From Thermodesulfatator sp. (GTDB lineage: Bacteria; Desulfobacterota; Thermodesulfobacteria; Thermodesulfobacteriales; Thermodesulfobacteriaceae): a stretch of 34,372 nt of DNA. Each line of letters opens with the position of its first letter. Positions within the stretch are counted from its first letter, which is position 1. Position numbers and translations under genes: made by a program. The stretch lies in the NCBI GenBank assembly GCA_003978075.1, contig QOAM01000082.1, positions 1 to 34,372 on the forward strand. Reading direction: 5' to 3'. Of the stretch, positions 24,264 through 32,768 are shown piece by piece. A model generated the notes under the pieces. The model saw nothing but the letters and a program-made list of their open reading frames with translations. It did not search any database and was not told the DNA's origin.

Positions 24264-25006
24264 CGGGCCACCACAAAGGCTCCGGGAAACTCTTTTTGTA
24301 GACTCTCGGCCATCTGCCGGGCCTTCTCCAAGTCATAGGCCAGGAAGATCTTGACCCGATAAAAAGGCCCTTCCGGAGAGTCATAAGATTCGATGAGGAC
24401 TGTTCGGAAGCGTCGGGCCAGGCGTTCCCGGAGCCGCACCGCATTTGCATATCTTCGGAAGGCCCCTACCTGGAGGTAATACTCGCCCTTTTTAAGATTA
24501 GGGATATGGGCGAAGACAAGGCCTTGGGGCCCAGGCTGGGCCGGAGCCAGCACCGTAAGTCTCACCGGGACTACCCCGTCCTGGATCATGTCTAGGGCCC
24601 GGGCCGCGGCGTAAGAAAGGTCAATGATGCGGCCAGGCACAAAGGGCCCGCGGTCATTGATGCGCACCACCACCCGACGCCCGTTCTTGAGGTTGGTTAC
24701 CAACACATAGGTACCCAAGGGAAGGGTCTTGTGGGCCGCGGTAAAGGCATACATGTTGTAAATCTCGCCGCTGGCCGTTCGGTGGCCGTGAAAACCCGGC
24801 CCGTACCAGGAGGCCAGTCCTTCTTCGGTGTAACCCAGGGGACGGGGAAGAGGGTAATAAGTGCGGCCGTTTACCCGGTAAGACTTTTCCGCCGAGGGCC
24901 GGAGGGGAACATGGTGGATGCGCACCACCTCTGGAGGTCCGCCGCAGGCGAAAAGGAGAAGCATTCCCCACCCCAAGAGGAGGAGCCGGTATCTTCTTTT
25001 GTGCAT
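24260..25006 (-). CDS. rlpA: septal-ring lipoprotein RlpA with SPOR domain
   Basis: A 248-residue lipoprotein of the RlpA family; in Pseudomonas RlpA is a lytic transglycosylase acting on peptidoglycan strands without stem peptides at the septum. Seen: a lipoprotein signal with Cys21 (LLLFAC), a double-psi beta-barrel at about 58-155 (GLASWYGPGFHGHRTASGE, NDRGPFVPGRIIDLS), and a C-terminal SPOR domain at about 175-248 (YYLQVGAF, PFYRVKIF) that targets denuded septal glycan. The start at 25006 follows purF by 13 bp; a longer frame inside purF would destroy the signal peptide. It overlaps rnc by 4 nt. Confidence 0.93.
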   Translation of the reverse strand: MHKRRYRLLLLGWGMLLLFACGGPPEVVRIHHVPLRPSAEKSYRVNGRTYYPLPRPLGYTEEGLASWYGPGFHGHRTASGEIYNMYAFTAAHKTLPLGTYVLVTNLKNGRRVVVRINDRGPFVPGRIIDLSYAAARALDMIQDGVVPVRLTVLAPAQPGPQGLVFAHIPNLKKGEYYLQVGAFRRYANAVRLRERLARRFRTVLIESYDSPEGPFYRVKIFLAYDLEKARQMAESLQKEFPGAFVVAR

Positions 25007-25019
25007 CGGGTTGGGTTTC

Positions 25020-26390
25020 TTACCTTTCCAAGATGTCCTTGCGCAGCCCCTCCCGCACGGGAACAGGGTACTCTCCAGTGAAACAGGCCAGGCAAAAGCG
25101 TTTCCCGTCTCCCCCGGCTGCTTCGATGAGCCCGTTGAGAGAAAGATAGTAAAGCCCGTCCAATTCAAGAAAGCGCCGGATTTCTTCTACGGAGTGTTTA
25201 GCTGCAATGAGTTCCCCGGGGGTGGGAAAATCGATGCCGTAAAAGCAAGGATAACGGATAGGAGGACAGCTTATGAGCATGTGGATCTCGTGGGCCCCGG
25301 CCTCCCGGATGGCCTTGACCCGGGTGCGACTGGTAGTGCCCCGCACCAGGGAATCGTCCACCACCGCCACCCGTTTTCCCCGTAGGATCTCCTTTACCGG
25401 GTTAAGTTTTACCCTTACAGAAAAGTCCCTCATCCCCGCCGAAGGCTGGATGAAGGTACGCCCTACATAATGGTTGCGGATAACCCCCATTTCAAAGGGA
25501 AGCCCCGTGGCCTGGGCGTAGCCGATAGCCGCATAGTTTCCGGAATCCGGAAAGGGCATTACAAAGTCCACCTCCAGGGGCCTTTCCCGGGCCAGACCTT
25601 GGCCCAGGCGCTTACGAAAGGCGTAAACGTTGCCCCCGAAGATATAGCTATCGGGACGGGCAAAGTAAATGAATTCAAAAATGCAATGAGCCGTGGATTG
25701 ACTAAGCGATCCTTCGTAAGAATGGAGTCCGTTTTCATCGATCACTAGGATCTCTCCGGGGCGGATGTCCCGCAGGTACTGGGCCTGAATGAGATCCAAG
25801 GCGCAGGTCTCCGAGGCCACCACATAGCCCCCGTTGATCATTCCCAGGCACAGCGGTCGAAAGCCGTAAGGATCGCGAAAGGCGATCAGGCGATCAGGAA
25901 GGAGGAGCACCACCGAATAAGCCCCACGGATAATTCCCATGGCCTCCCGGATGGCCTCCACGATGCCCTTCCGGGCGGCCTTGGCCAGGAGGTGAACAAT
26001 GACCTCGCTGTCCATGGTGGTCTGAAAGATGGAGCCCCGGGCCTCCAGTTCAGCCCGGATTTCGTAAGCGTTGACCAGGTTGCCGTTGTGGGCCAAGGCT
26101 AGGGTGATCCCCCCGTGGGTGACGCAGAAAGGCTGGGCGTTTTTCACCGTGGTGGATCCGGTGGTGGAGTAACGTACATGCCCTACGGCCAGGTGTCCGG
26201 GGAGTTTGGCCAAAAGGTCCTCATTGAAGACCTCCGGGACTAGACCCAGGTCCCGGTATTCCCGCACCTCCCGACCGTCGGAGACGGCCATCCCCGCGCT
26301 CTCCTGCCCCCGATGTTGAAGGGCGTAGAGACCGAAGTAGGTGAGCTTGGCGGCCTCTTTATGCCCGAAGACCCCGAAGATCCCGCACAC
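25020..26390 (-). CDS. purF: amidophosphoribosyltransferase
   Basis: First enzyme of purine synthesis, converting PRPP and glutamine to phosphoribosylamine. The 456 residues start MCGIFGVFG, so Cys2 is directly exposed as the glutaminase nucleophile after Met removal, with no propeptide. The PRPP loop VAVVDDSLVRGTT lies near 341-353. Cys 236, 382, 433 and 436 match the Fe-S cluster ligands of the Bacillus-type enzyme, which is oxygen-sensitive and degraded on cluster loss. The start is GTG with GGGGGAGG 8 nt upstream. It lies between tldD and rlpA; no other purine genes are in the window. Confidence 0.97.
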   Translation of the reverse strand: MCGIFGVFGHKEAAKLTYFGLYALQHRGQESAGMAVSDGREVREYRDLGLVPEVFNEDLLAKLPGHLAVGHVRYSTTGSTTVKNAQPFCVTHGGITLALAHNGNLVNAYEIRAELEARGSIFQTTMDSEVIVHLLAKAARKGIVEAIREAMGIIRGAYSVVLLLPDRLIAFRDPYGFRPLCLGMINGGYVVASETCALDLIQAQYLRDIRPGEILVIDENGLHSYEGSLSQSTAHCIFEFIYFARPDSYIFGGNVYAFRKRLGQGLARERPLEVDFVMPFPDSGNYAAIGYAQATGLPFEMGVIRNHYVGRTFIQPSAGMRDFSVRVKLNPVKEILRGKRVAVVDDSLVRGTTSRTRVKAIREAGAHEIHMLISCPPIRYPCFYGIDFPTPGELIAAKHSVEEIRRFLELDGLYYLSLNGLIEAAGGDGKRFCLACFTGEYPVPVREGLRKDILER

Positions 26391-26420
26391 GGTCCGTGCC
26401 TCCCCCGATTTTCCCTTAAC

Positions 26421-27830
26421 CTAACGCGCTTTTACCTCTCCGCCTACCAAGAGCTCCGGGATTCTCAGGGTGGGCTGGGCGTCAGAGACCGGCACTCCCT
26501 GGCCGTCCTTGCCGCAGGTCCCCAGACCGAACCCTAGGTCGCTTCCCACCATGTCGATCTCCTGCAGGACCTGGGGACCGTTTCCCGCAAGGGTGGCCCC
26601 GCGCACCGGTTCCCCTATCTCGCCCCCTTCGAGGAGGTAGCCCTCCGCTACCTCGAAGACAAAGTCCCCGGTTACCGGATTAACCTCCCCACCTCCCATC
26701 TTTCTCACCAAAAGCCCCCGGTCCACGCTACGGATGATCTCCTCCGGATCGTGCGGCCCGGGGGCAATATAAGTGTTGGCCATGCGCGGGATGGGCCGAT
26801 GCCGATAGGATTCACGCCGACCATGTCCGTTGGGACGCCGACCAAATTTGAGGGCGGTAAGACGATCATAGAGAAAATTCCTGAGTACCCCCTCTTCGAT
26901 AAGGACCACGGGTTCAGCCGGGCATCCTTCGTCGTCGAAGGCGTAGGATCCCCTCTTCCCCGGGAGGGTGGGATCGTCGATGACGGTGATAAGGGGGCTG
27001 GCCACCTTCTCTCCCAGACGGCCGGCGTAAACGGAAAAGCCCTCTTCGGCATGGTCGGCTTCTAGACCGTGTCCCACGGCCTCGTGGATCATGGTGCCTC
27101 CAGCCTCGGCGGAAAGGACTACCGGCATACGCCCCGCCGGGGCTCGAGGGGCAGAAAGCATACGCAAGGCCCTTTCTGCCGCCCGGAGAGCTACCTCTTC
27201 CGGGGGGTGCTCCTCAAAAAGCTCTAGCCCCATCGTTCCTCCCACCGGCTCATAGCCCTGTTGAAGCACCCCCTCCTTCTCCGCCACCACTTGAACGGCA
27301 AAGAGGAGGTAAATTCGTGATTCCTCCACGAGGCGGTCCTCAGAAGTTAAAATGGCGATCTCTTTTTCTACCTCTTGGTAGATCACTTTTACTTGACGGA
27401 TAGCCCGCGACCTTCCCCAGGCCGCCCTTTCTGCCGTCCTTAGACGAAAGACCTTCTCGGAAAGCTCTTCCTTCTCCAGAGGGATTCTTACCGGAAGCCG
27501 CACCTTGGTTTGTAGCAAGGGCCGCCTTTTTATTTCTTCCCCGCCCTTCCGGGAAAGCTCGCGGGCCAGATCCCAGAGGGCCTCTCCGGAGAGTTCATGG
27601 GTGAAGCCGAAGGCCGTTTGGAAGTCGGGGTTGATGCGTCGCAAGCCTGCCCCCACATCTTCCCCCAAGGAAATCTCCTCTAGTCTTTCGTTTTCTAAAA
27701 CCAGGCGCAGGCTGCGGGTCTTTTCCAGGTAAAGATCCGCAAAAAGGGCCCCTTCGGAAAGGAGGGCCAAGGCCTTTTCCGCACCCGCTACCAGCATGTC
27801 CTCACTTTCCGTTGGGGGCTCTGGCCCCAT
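26421..27830 (-). CDS. tldD: TldD/PmbA-family metalloprotease (TldD)
   Basis: A TldD-type zinc protease; with PmbA/TldE it forms a complex that trims unfolded peptides, including microcin and CcdA in E. coli. The 469 residues have the HExxxH site HEAVGH (H249, E250, H254), the DDPTLPGKRGSYAFDDEG segment, and the conserved glycine-rich C-terminus with GTCGKDGQ. No pmbA partner is in the window. The start is uncertain: ATG at 27830 has AGGGAG directly against it, and ATG at 27797 has GAGG 2 nt upstream. It sits 30 bp before purF and 45 bp after the PfkB gene. Confidence 0.94.
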   Translation of the reverse strand: MGPEPPTESEDMLVAGAEKALALLSEGALFADLYLEKTRSLRLVLENERLEEISLGEDVGAGLRRINPDFQTAFGFTHELSGEALWDLARELSRKGGEEIKRRPLLQTKVRLPVRIPLEKEELSEKVFRLRTAERAAWGRSRAIRQVKVIYQEVEKEIAILTSEDRLVEESRIYLLFAVQVVAEKEGVLQQGYEPVGGTMGLELFEEHPPEEVALRAAERALRMLSAPRAPAGRMPVVLSAEAGGTMIHEAVGHGLEADHAEEGFSVYAGRLGEKVASPLITVIDDPTLPGKRGSYAFDDEGCPAEPVVLIEEGVLRNFLYDRLTALKFGRRPNGHGRRESYRHRPIPRMANTYIAPGPHDPEEIIRSVDRGLLVRKMGGGEVNPVTGDFVFEVAEGYLLEGGEIGEPVRGATLAGNGPQVLQEIDMVGSDLGFGLGTCGKDGQGVPVSDAQPTLRIPELLVGGEVKAR

Positions 27831-27875
27831 CTCCCTTTACCATCAACTTCACACTTCCTCTCTTAGATACCAGGC

Positions 27876-28841
27876 TTAGGCCGAAGAGGAAACCTCTTGA
27901 AAGAGGGTCTTCAGCTCTTCTGGTAGAGGGCAACCCCGGCGCCCGTAATCTCGAAGGCTTTGCGCCGCTACTTTAAGACCCAATTGCAAGGCCGCCGGAG
28001 GGGGAAGTCCCCGGGCTAGGCCAGCCAGCACTCCGGCATCAAAAAAATCCCCGGCCCCGGTGTTGTCCACCACTTTAAGGGCCCTGGCCGCGGGAAGAAA
28101 GATTCTTTCCCTCGGGCTGATCCAGGCCGCCCCTTGAGCCCCCCGCTTGAGAAAGATCTCTTCCACCCCTAAGGCGAAAAGCTCCTCCGGCAAGAGACCG
28201 AGTTTTTCCAGTTCGACCTGGGTAAGGAAGAGCGTTCGGGTCCTTTTCAGGAGGCTCTTGAGCCCCGGCCCCCGCCCTGCGTAGATTTCTCCGGGATCCA
28301 GGCTGATATTTCCGGTAAAGTCTCGGACAAGGCGCGTGTGGAAGGCAAAACCCTCTTCAGAAATGAGAGAACTTAGGTGGAGCCAATCCCCTCGCACCTG
28401 AGGCTTGAAGTCTTCCAGGGCCTTCTCGCAGCTCCCGGGACACACGGCGATGAAACGGTCACGATGGGCGTCCAGCACGATGAGGGCCTGGCCGGTGGTG
28501 CCTTCTCTCAGGACCCCGGAAAGTTCCACCCCTGCCGCGGCAAGCTCCGCGAGCGCCTTCTCCCCGGCCTCATCCTCACCACAGGCCCCCGAGAAGGCCA
28601 CCTCAAAGCCGAAACGGGCCAGGGCGAAGGCCGTGTTGGCCGCGGAGCCGCCTCCACAAAGAGCCACCTCTCGCCCCTTTTGCCGGAGTCTTTGGCGCAG
28701 CTCTTCGAAGGCCTCTCGCGAGAGGGCCACCTCCCCTCCAGGAACCATTTGGAGGTTCAAAGTCTGGAGCCCTTGCAGGGAGGGCACTTCGTAAAAAAAG
28801 TCGAGATTAAGGGCTCCGGAGACCACAAAAACTGGACTCAT
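27876..28841 (-). CDS. PfkB-family carbohydrate kinase
   Basis: A 321-residue ribokinase-fold sugar or nucleoside kinase. Seen: the N-terminal substrate-binding GGGSAANTAFALARFG (63-78), FSGACGEDEAG, and the C-terminal PfkB signature DNTGAGDFFDAG (259-270) with catalytic Asp265 and the GAGD anion hole. The substrate (ribose, fructose, adenosine or other) cannot be told from sequence. The ATG is 8 bp after the rlmD stop with only a weak ribosome binding site, suggesting translational coupling. No sugar transport or operon-specific catabolic genes are nearby. Confidence 0.9.
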   Translation of the reverse strand: MSPVFVVSGALNLDFFYEVPSLQGLQTLNLQMVPGGEVALSREAFEELRQRLRQKGREVALCGGGSAANTAFALARFGFEVAFSGACGEDEAGEKALAELAAAGVELSGVLREGTTGQALIVLDAHRDRFIAVCPGSCEKALEDFKPQVRGDWLHLSSLISEEGFAFHTRLVRDFTGNISLDPGEIYAGRGPGLKSLLKRTRTLFLTQVELEKLGLLPEELFALGVEEIFLKRGAQGAAWISPRERIFLPAARALKVVDNTGAGDFFDAGVLAGLARGLPPPAALQLGLKVAAQSLRDYGRRGCPLPEELKTLFQEVSSSA

Positions 28842-28849
28842 GGGGGATC

Positions 28850-30169
28850 TCAGCCCCTGCGCTTTTTTAGAGAGACCAGGACCTCTAGATGATAGGTCTG
28901 GGGAAACATATCGAAACCCAGGATTCTTTCTACTTCGTAGCCTGCCGAGAGGAGGAATTTAAGGTCCCGGGCCAAAGTGGGGGGATCACAGGAGATGTAG
29001 ATGATACGCTCTTTAGCCACTTCCGGTAGATAGCGCAGGAGCTCCCGGCAGCCCCCTCGCGGGGGATCGAGGAGCACCAGGGGCCAGGTCTCGGCGGCCT
29101 TCCAGGTCTCCAGGAGGGTTTCGGCGGCGGAGAGGCGTTCCAGGGAGACCTTCCTCGAAAGCCCCAGCTGCGCGGCGGTATATTCTCCGTCAGCAATGGC
29201 CCCGGGATCGGTGTCCACCCCTTGAGCCTCTTGAGAGAGAACGGCCAAGGGAAAAAGAAAATTACCCATTCCAGCATGGAGATCGAGTACCCGTGGCGGA
29301 GAGTCGGCCACCTCCCGCAAGGTTTCTATGATCCGGAGGTTGATCTCCCAGTTGGCCTGGGTAAAGACCCCGGGACGAACGAAGTAGCAGGGGTTCGGAG
29401 TTTCCGGAAAAAATTTTTGAGGCACAGGAAAGAGTCTCCGTCCCCCATGAGGGGCGTCCAGAGGAAAAGGTCCCCGAGGTTTGGGCCCTCGCACCCAGTA
29501 AAACACGCTTTTCAGGCGGGGTAGCTCCTGGGCCAGGGCCTCTACATCCGCCGAAAGGGGCTCTACGGTGATCCAGAAAAGGAGGGTGGCCAAGCCTTCC
29601 CCTGGAGAGGCCTCAATCTTTACTCTTTTGGTAAAGGCCTGAAGTCTGCGCCAGGCATTACTTTCCGGGAGTTTCTGCAGGACTTCGTTCACGGAACCTT
29701 CGCCCAAGAGGCAGTGTCGAATAAGGACCAGATCATGGCTGCGACGTTTAACGAAACCCAGGGCCCCGGTGCCGGGCTCCACGTGAAAGCGTAGGCGGTG
29801 GCGATAGTGAAATTCCCGGGGAGAAGGCACCACCCCTTCCACCAGATCTTCCGGGAGGCCTCCCAGCCGCCGCAGGGTCTCGCGCAGCATATCCGTCTTG
29901 ACCCGCACCTGAGCCTCGTAAGAGAGGTGCTGAAGCTGGCAGCCTCCGCAGGTACCGAAGTAAGGACAGGGAGGCTCGCGCCGGTCCGGAGAGGGGCTAA
30001 GGATGTCCTCAGGCTCGGCCAAAAGGTAATCTTTTTCCTCGCGCACGATTCTTAAGCGCACCTCTTCCCCCGGGGCCACTCCGGGCACAAAGACTACTCG
30101 CCCGTCAGAAAGACGAGCCAATCCGTCCCCCCCAAAGACCAACTTTTCCACTGCTACCACCGGTCTCAT
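28850..30169 (-). CDS. rlmD: 23S rRNA (uracil-C5)-methyltransferase, RlmD/RumA type
   Basis: SAM-dependent methyltransferase forming 5-methyluridine in RNA, most likely U1939 of 23S rRNA. The 439 residues have an N-terminal TRAM domain (FGGDGLARL, VPGVAPGE), Fe-S cysteines 68, 74, 77 and 153 (CPYFGTCGGC, RHCLLG), SAM motif DLHAGMGNF, DPPRGG, and catalytic Cys in YISCDPPTLARDL. The chosen ATG has AAAGGG just upstream and begins at the TRAM strand; a longer frame to 30229 would run into the divergent gene. A TATACT hexamer at 30209-30204 on this strand is a weak promoter candidate. It is first of a nine-gene minus-strand run. Confidence 0.93.
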   Translation of the reverse strand: MRPVVAVEKLVFGGDGLARLSDGRVVFVPGVAPGEEVRLRIVREEKDYLLAEPEDILSPSPDRREPPCPYFGTCGGCQLQHLSYEAQVRVKTDMLRETLRRLGGLPEDLVEGVVPSPREFHYRHRLRFHVEPGTGALGFVKRRSHDLVLIRHCLLGEGSVNEVLQKLPESNAWRRLQAFTKRVKIEASPGEGLATLLFWITVEPLSADVEALAQELPRLKSVFYWVRGPKPRGPFPLDAPHGGRRLFPVPQKFFPETPNPCYFVRPGVFTQANWEINLRIIETLREVADSPPRVLDLHAGMGNFLFPLAVLSQEAQGVDTDPGAIADGEYTAAQLGLSRKVSLERLSAAETLLETWKAAETWPLVLLDPPRGGCRELLRYLPEVAKERIIYISCDPPTLARDLKFLLSAGYEVERILGFDMFPQTYHLEVLVSLKKRRG

Positions 30170-30231
30170 TGCCCTTTCCGAGAAGATGTGGTAGGAGGCT
30201 AAAAGTATAAAACAGCCCTGGAGGGTCATCC

Positions 30232-30825
30232 ATGGCTGAAAGGCGCCTTGGCACCGTCAATCAGCTGGCTCAGCTTATTTGTGAAGCGGTGAAAGAGGTC
30301 CTTGAGGCCTCTACCGGCTCTTCCATACACTACGCCCCTACCATTCAGCGGGTACCTCTGGTGGGTCTCAAGCCTGATCTGGGGGCCTTCGTGGAGTTTA
30401 CCGGGGATTACAACGGTCTTTTCTGCATGAATTTTTCCGGGGAGGCTGCTTTAGAACTTTACCGCCAAGCCATGACCTTCATGGGGCTTCCCGAAGAGGA
30501 GCTGGCCAAGGATTATACCTCGGATGAGGTGGTGAATTTTCTGGGAGAGACGGTGAATCAGATTATTGGGGGTATGCGGCGTAAGGTAGAAGCCAAATTC
30601 GGCCTTACGGCCCGCGCCAGTCAACCTCGGGCTATCGCTATCAATCAGACCATTACTTTGCTTTTGAGCACCCTCATCGAAAAGCCCCAGTGCCGGAGGC
30701 TATCCTTTCGCACCCAGGGCAACGCACCTTTTTATGTAGAATTTGGCCTCGAGCAGACAGAGTTCATTCCTCTGGAGAGTCCGGAAGAAGTAGATGTAGA
30801 CCAGATTCTGGCCCAGTTTTCTTAA
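30232..30825 (+). CDS. DUF3334 protein, CheX-like phosphatase fold
   Basis: A 197-residue cytoplasmic protein resembling the DUF3334 family, related to CheX/CheC phosphatases that remove phosphate from CheY-like response regulators. Seen: the double segment of the CheX fold, the conserved TSDEVVNFLGETVNQIIGG helix at about 96-114, and a Pro132. The residues E106, N109 and P132 fit the CheC/CheX/FliY active-site pattern ExxN-x22-P exactly; position 102 is Asn instead of the usual Asp or Ser. The ATG has GGAGGG 6 nt upstream, 62 bp from the divergent rlmD. No chemotaxis or response-regulator genes are in the window, so its partner is unknown. Confidence 0.8.
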   Translation: MAERRLGTVNQLAQLICEAVKEVLEASTGSSIHYAPTIQRVPLVGLKPDLGAFVEFTGDYNGLFCMNFSGEAALELYRQAMTFMGLPEEELAKDYTSDEVVNFLGETVNQIIGGMRRKVEAKFGLTARASQPRAIAINQTITLLLSTLIEKPQCRRLSFRTQGNAPFYVEFGLEQTEFIPLESPEEVDVDQILAQFS

Positions 30826-31026
30826 ATTTTGTGGCCTTAAGGGGCTTTAATCTCTAAGTTTGAAAACGCTCCTCCTCCGAGAGCCCTATCTCCACCCCAG
30901 CTCCCGTCTAAACCTCGTAAATTCTTCCTCACCTTGAGCTCTACAAACCTCCTTTTCGGTAGCACCAGGTGCCAAAGTTCCTCCCTTTCCTTTTGGACTA
31001 TTTTATAGCATTATTAAAAAAGACCT

Positions 31027-32001
31027 ATGGAGAAAGAAAGGCTGCTTAGGGCCCTGGCCGAAGACCTTTCACGCATTGAGGCCGCCCTTTCCGCGGTGCG
31101 GGCCTCGCAGGTCCCTTTTATCAACGAGGTGAGCCACTACATTCTTTTTGCCGGGGGAAAGCGCCTGCGGCCCCTTCTGGCGGTGCTCTGCGCCCGGCTC
31201 CTGGGCTACGAGGCCTCGGACATCTACGATCTTTCCGTGCTCTTTGAATATCTGCACGCAGCCACCCTGCTTCATGACGATGTGGTGGACGGGGCGGAAT
31301 TCCGGCGGGGGCGCCGGGCGGCCCACAACCTCTGGGGCAACCAGGCCACCATCCTGGTGGGGGACTACCTCTACGCCCGGGCCCTGAGGATCGCTGTGGA
31401 AAAGGGCAATTTCGAGGTTCTCAAGGTGGTCACCGAGACCACCCTCCTCATGAGCGAGGGAGAGGTGCTTCAGCTCCTGAACGTGGACAACACCGGGCTT
31501 ACGGAGGCCGAATACGAGGAGGTCATCTTCCGGAAGACCGCGGCCCTCATCGCCGCGGCCTGCGAATGCGGAGGTATCATGGCCGGGGCCGGCCCGGAGG
31601 AGCGCCAGGGTCTTTACCGCTTCGGACGACACCTGGGGCTGGCCTTCCAGATGACCGACGACCTTCTGGACTACCTGGGGGTCTCTACGGAGACCGGAAA
31701 GGACCTGGGCACAGACTTCAAGGAGGGTAAGGTGACCCTCCCCCTGATCTACGCCCTGGAGGTCGCCGATGACGGGGAGCGTTCCCGGCTTCTGGCCCTT
31801 TTGCGCGACCCGGAGCCCACCCCGGAGGGGTTCCTGGAGGCCCGGGCGATCATCGAGCGCCTAGGAGGTTTTGAAAAGACCCGCCGGCGGGCGGAAAGAG
31901 AGGTGGAGGCCGCCCTTTCGGCCCTTTTCCGTCTTCCCGAAAATCCCACCCGCAGGCTTCTCGAGGATCTTACCCGCTATATCCTGGTGCGCCGCAAATG
32001 A
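31027..32001 (+). CDS. polyprenyl diphosphate synthase (long-chain trans type)
   Basis: A 324-residue IspB/octaprenyl-type synthase that extends FPP with isopentenyl diphosphate, making the side chain of menaquinone or ubiquinone. Seen: GGKRLRP at 43-49, the first Asp-rich motif DDVVD at 84-88 followed by RRGRRAAHN, and the second DDLLD at 211-215. The small residues Ala78 and Ala79 before the first motif fit a long-chain product, but the length cannot be read reliably. The ATG has no clear ribosome binding site. It overlaps the HAD gene by 4 nt. G+C is clearly higher than in the genes to the left. The 201-bp gap upstream shows no gene. Confidence 0.92.
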   Translation: MEKERLLRALAEDLSRIEAALSAVRASQVPFINEVSHYILFAGGKRLRPLLAVLCARLLGYEASDIYDLSVLFEYLHAATLLHDDVVDGAEFRRGRRAAHNLWGNQATILVGDYLYARALRIAVEKGNFEVLKVVTETTLLMSEGEVLQLLNVDNTGLTEAEYEEVIFRKTAALIAAACECGGIMAGAGPEERQGLYRFGRHLGLAFQMTDDLLDYLGVSTETGKDLGTDFKEGKVTLPLIYALEVADDGERSRLLALLRDPEPTPEGFLEARAIIERLGGFEKTRRRAEREVEAALSALFRLPENPTRRLLEDLTRYILVRRK

Positions 32002-32636
32002 AAATCCGCCCCAAACTCCTGGTTTTCGACTGCGACGGGGTCCTTTTCGACTCCCGGGAGGCCAACCGGGCCTACTACGAGGACATCTGTCGGACCTTGG
32101 GACGCCCTCCCCTCACCGAAGAGGAACTTCATTATGTGCACATGCACACCGCCGAGGAGTCCGTGCGTTACCTCTTTCGGGATTTCCCGGAAAAACTGGA
32201 AAAGGCCCTGGAGTATCAGCGAAACCTCCCTTACGAGAAATTCCTCCCCTACATGAGGATGGAGCCCGGTCTCAGGGAATTTCTGGAATGGGCCCGGCCC
32301 CGGTTCCGCCTGGCCATCTCCACCAACCGCACCACCACCATGGGCCGTCTGCTCGAGATCTACGGCCTTGAGCCTTACTTCGACCTGGTGATGACCGCCC
32401 TTAAGAGCCCCAGACCCAAGCCCTATCCGGAGGCCCTTCTGGTCATTCTGGAACACTTCGGGGTGCCCCCGGAAGAGGCCCTTTATATCGGGGACTCGGA
32501 GGTGGACCTCAAGCTCTGCCGGGCCGTGGGAGTCGCCCTTGCAGCCTACAAAAACCCTTCCCTTCCTGCTGATTTTCATCTCAAAAGCTACGAGGAGCTT
32601 CGAGACTTTCTTTCGAACTTTTCTGAAGAAGATTAG
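31998..32636 (+). CDS. HAD-superfamily hydrolase (phosphoglycolate-phosphatase-like)
   Basis: A 212-residue HAD phosphatase of the Gph-like class with a small helical cap. Seen: motif I DCDGVLFDS with nucleophile Asp11 and acid Asp13, motif II Ser108 in AISTN, motif III Lys141 in RPKPYPEA, and motif IV GDSEVD with Asp166 and Asp170. The substrate is uncertain; it could be phosphoglycolate or a prenyl or sugar phosphate. The start overlaps the polyprenyl synthase stop by an ATGA, so the two are co-translated, which could hint at a role linked to isoprenoid phosphates (inference only). Confidence 0.9.
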   Translation: MKIRPKLLVFDCDGVLFDSREANRAYYEDICRTLGRPPLTEEELHYVHMHTAEESVRYLFRDFPEKLEKALEYQRNLPYEKFLPYMRMEPGLREFLEWARPRFRLAISTNRTTTMGRLLEIYGLEPYFDLVMTALKSPRPKPYPEALLVILEHFGVPPEEALYIGDSEVDLKLCRAVGVALAAYKNPSLPADFHLKSYEELRDFLSNFSEED

Positions 32637-32642
32637 CGTGAT

Positions 32643-32685
32643 AGGCCACCTCCTTAGATAATTAAGGAAGCTCAAGGGGTGGTCT
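32643..32685. other. nested hairpin between convergent genes
   Basis: An outer stem AGGCCACC with GGTGGTCT (one G-T pair) encloses an inner stem TCCTTA with TAAGGA and a 6-nt loop; a 9-nt bulge lies on the 3' side. It follows the HAD stop by 6 bp and could end or stabilise that transcript. There is no T-run on the plus strand, so a standard intrinsic terminator is not supported. Confidence 0.35.
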
Positions 32686-32768
32686 CCCTCTTCTTTAGAT
32701 GGCGAAAATCCACGGGATTTCTTTTAGGTATGCAGGCCTCTTCCGCAAGATTTCCTCGCCGGTCATTT

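Noticed and set aside
30204..30232. TGGATG-17-TATACT as a promoter for rlmD
   Set aside because: The -35 matches only 3 of 6 bases and overlaps the start codon of the divergent gene; kept only as a note on rlmD.
30826..31026. Search for a promoter, terminator or small RNA before the polyprenyl synthase
   Set aside because: Palindromic CCTTAAGG and TTTATAG-like stretches are present, but none forms a convincing element.
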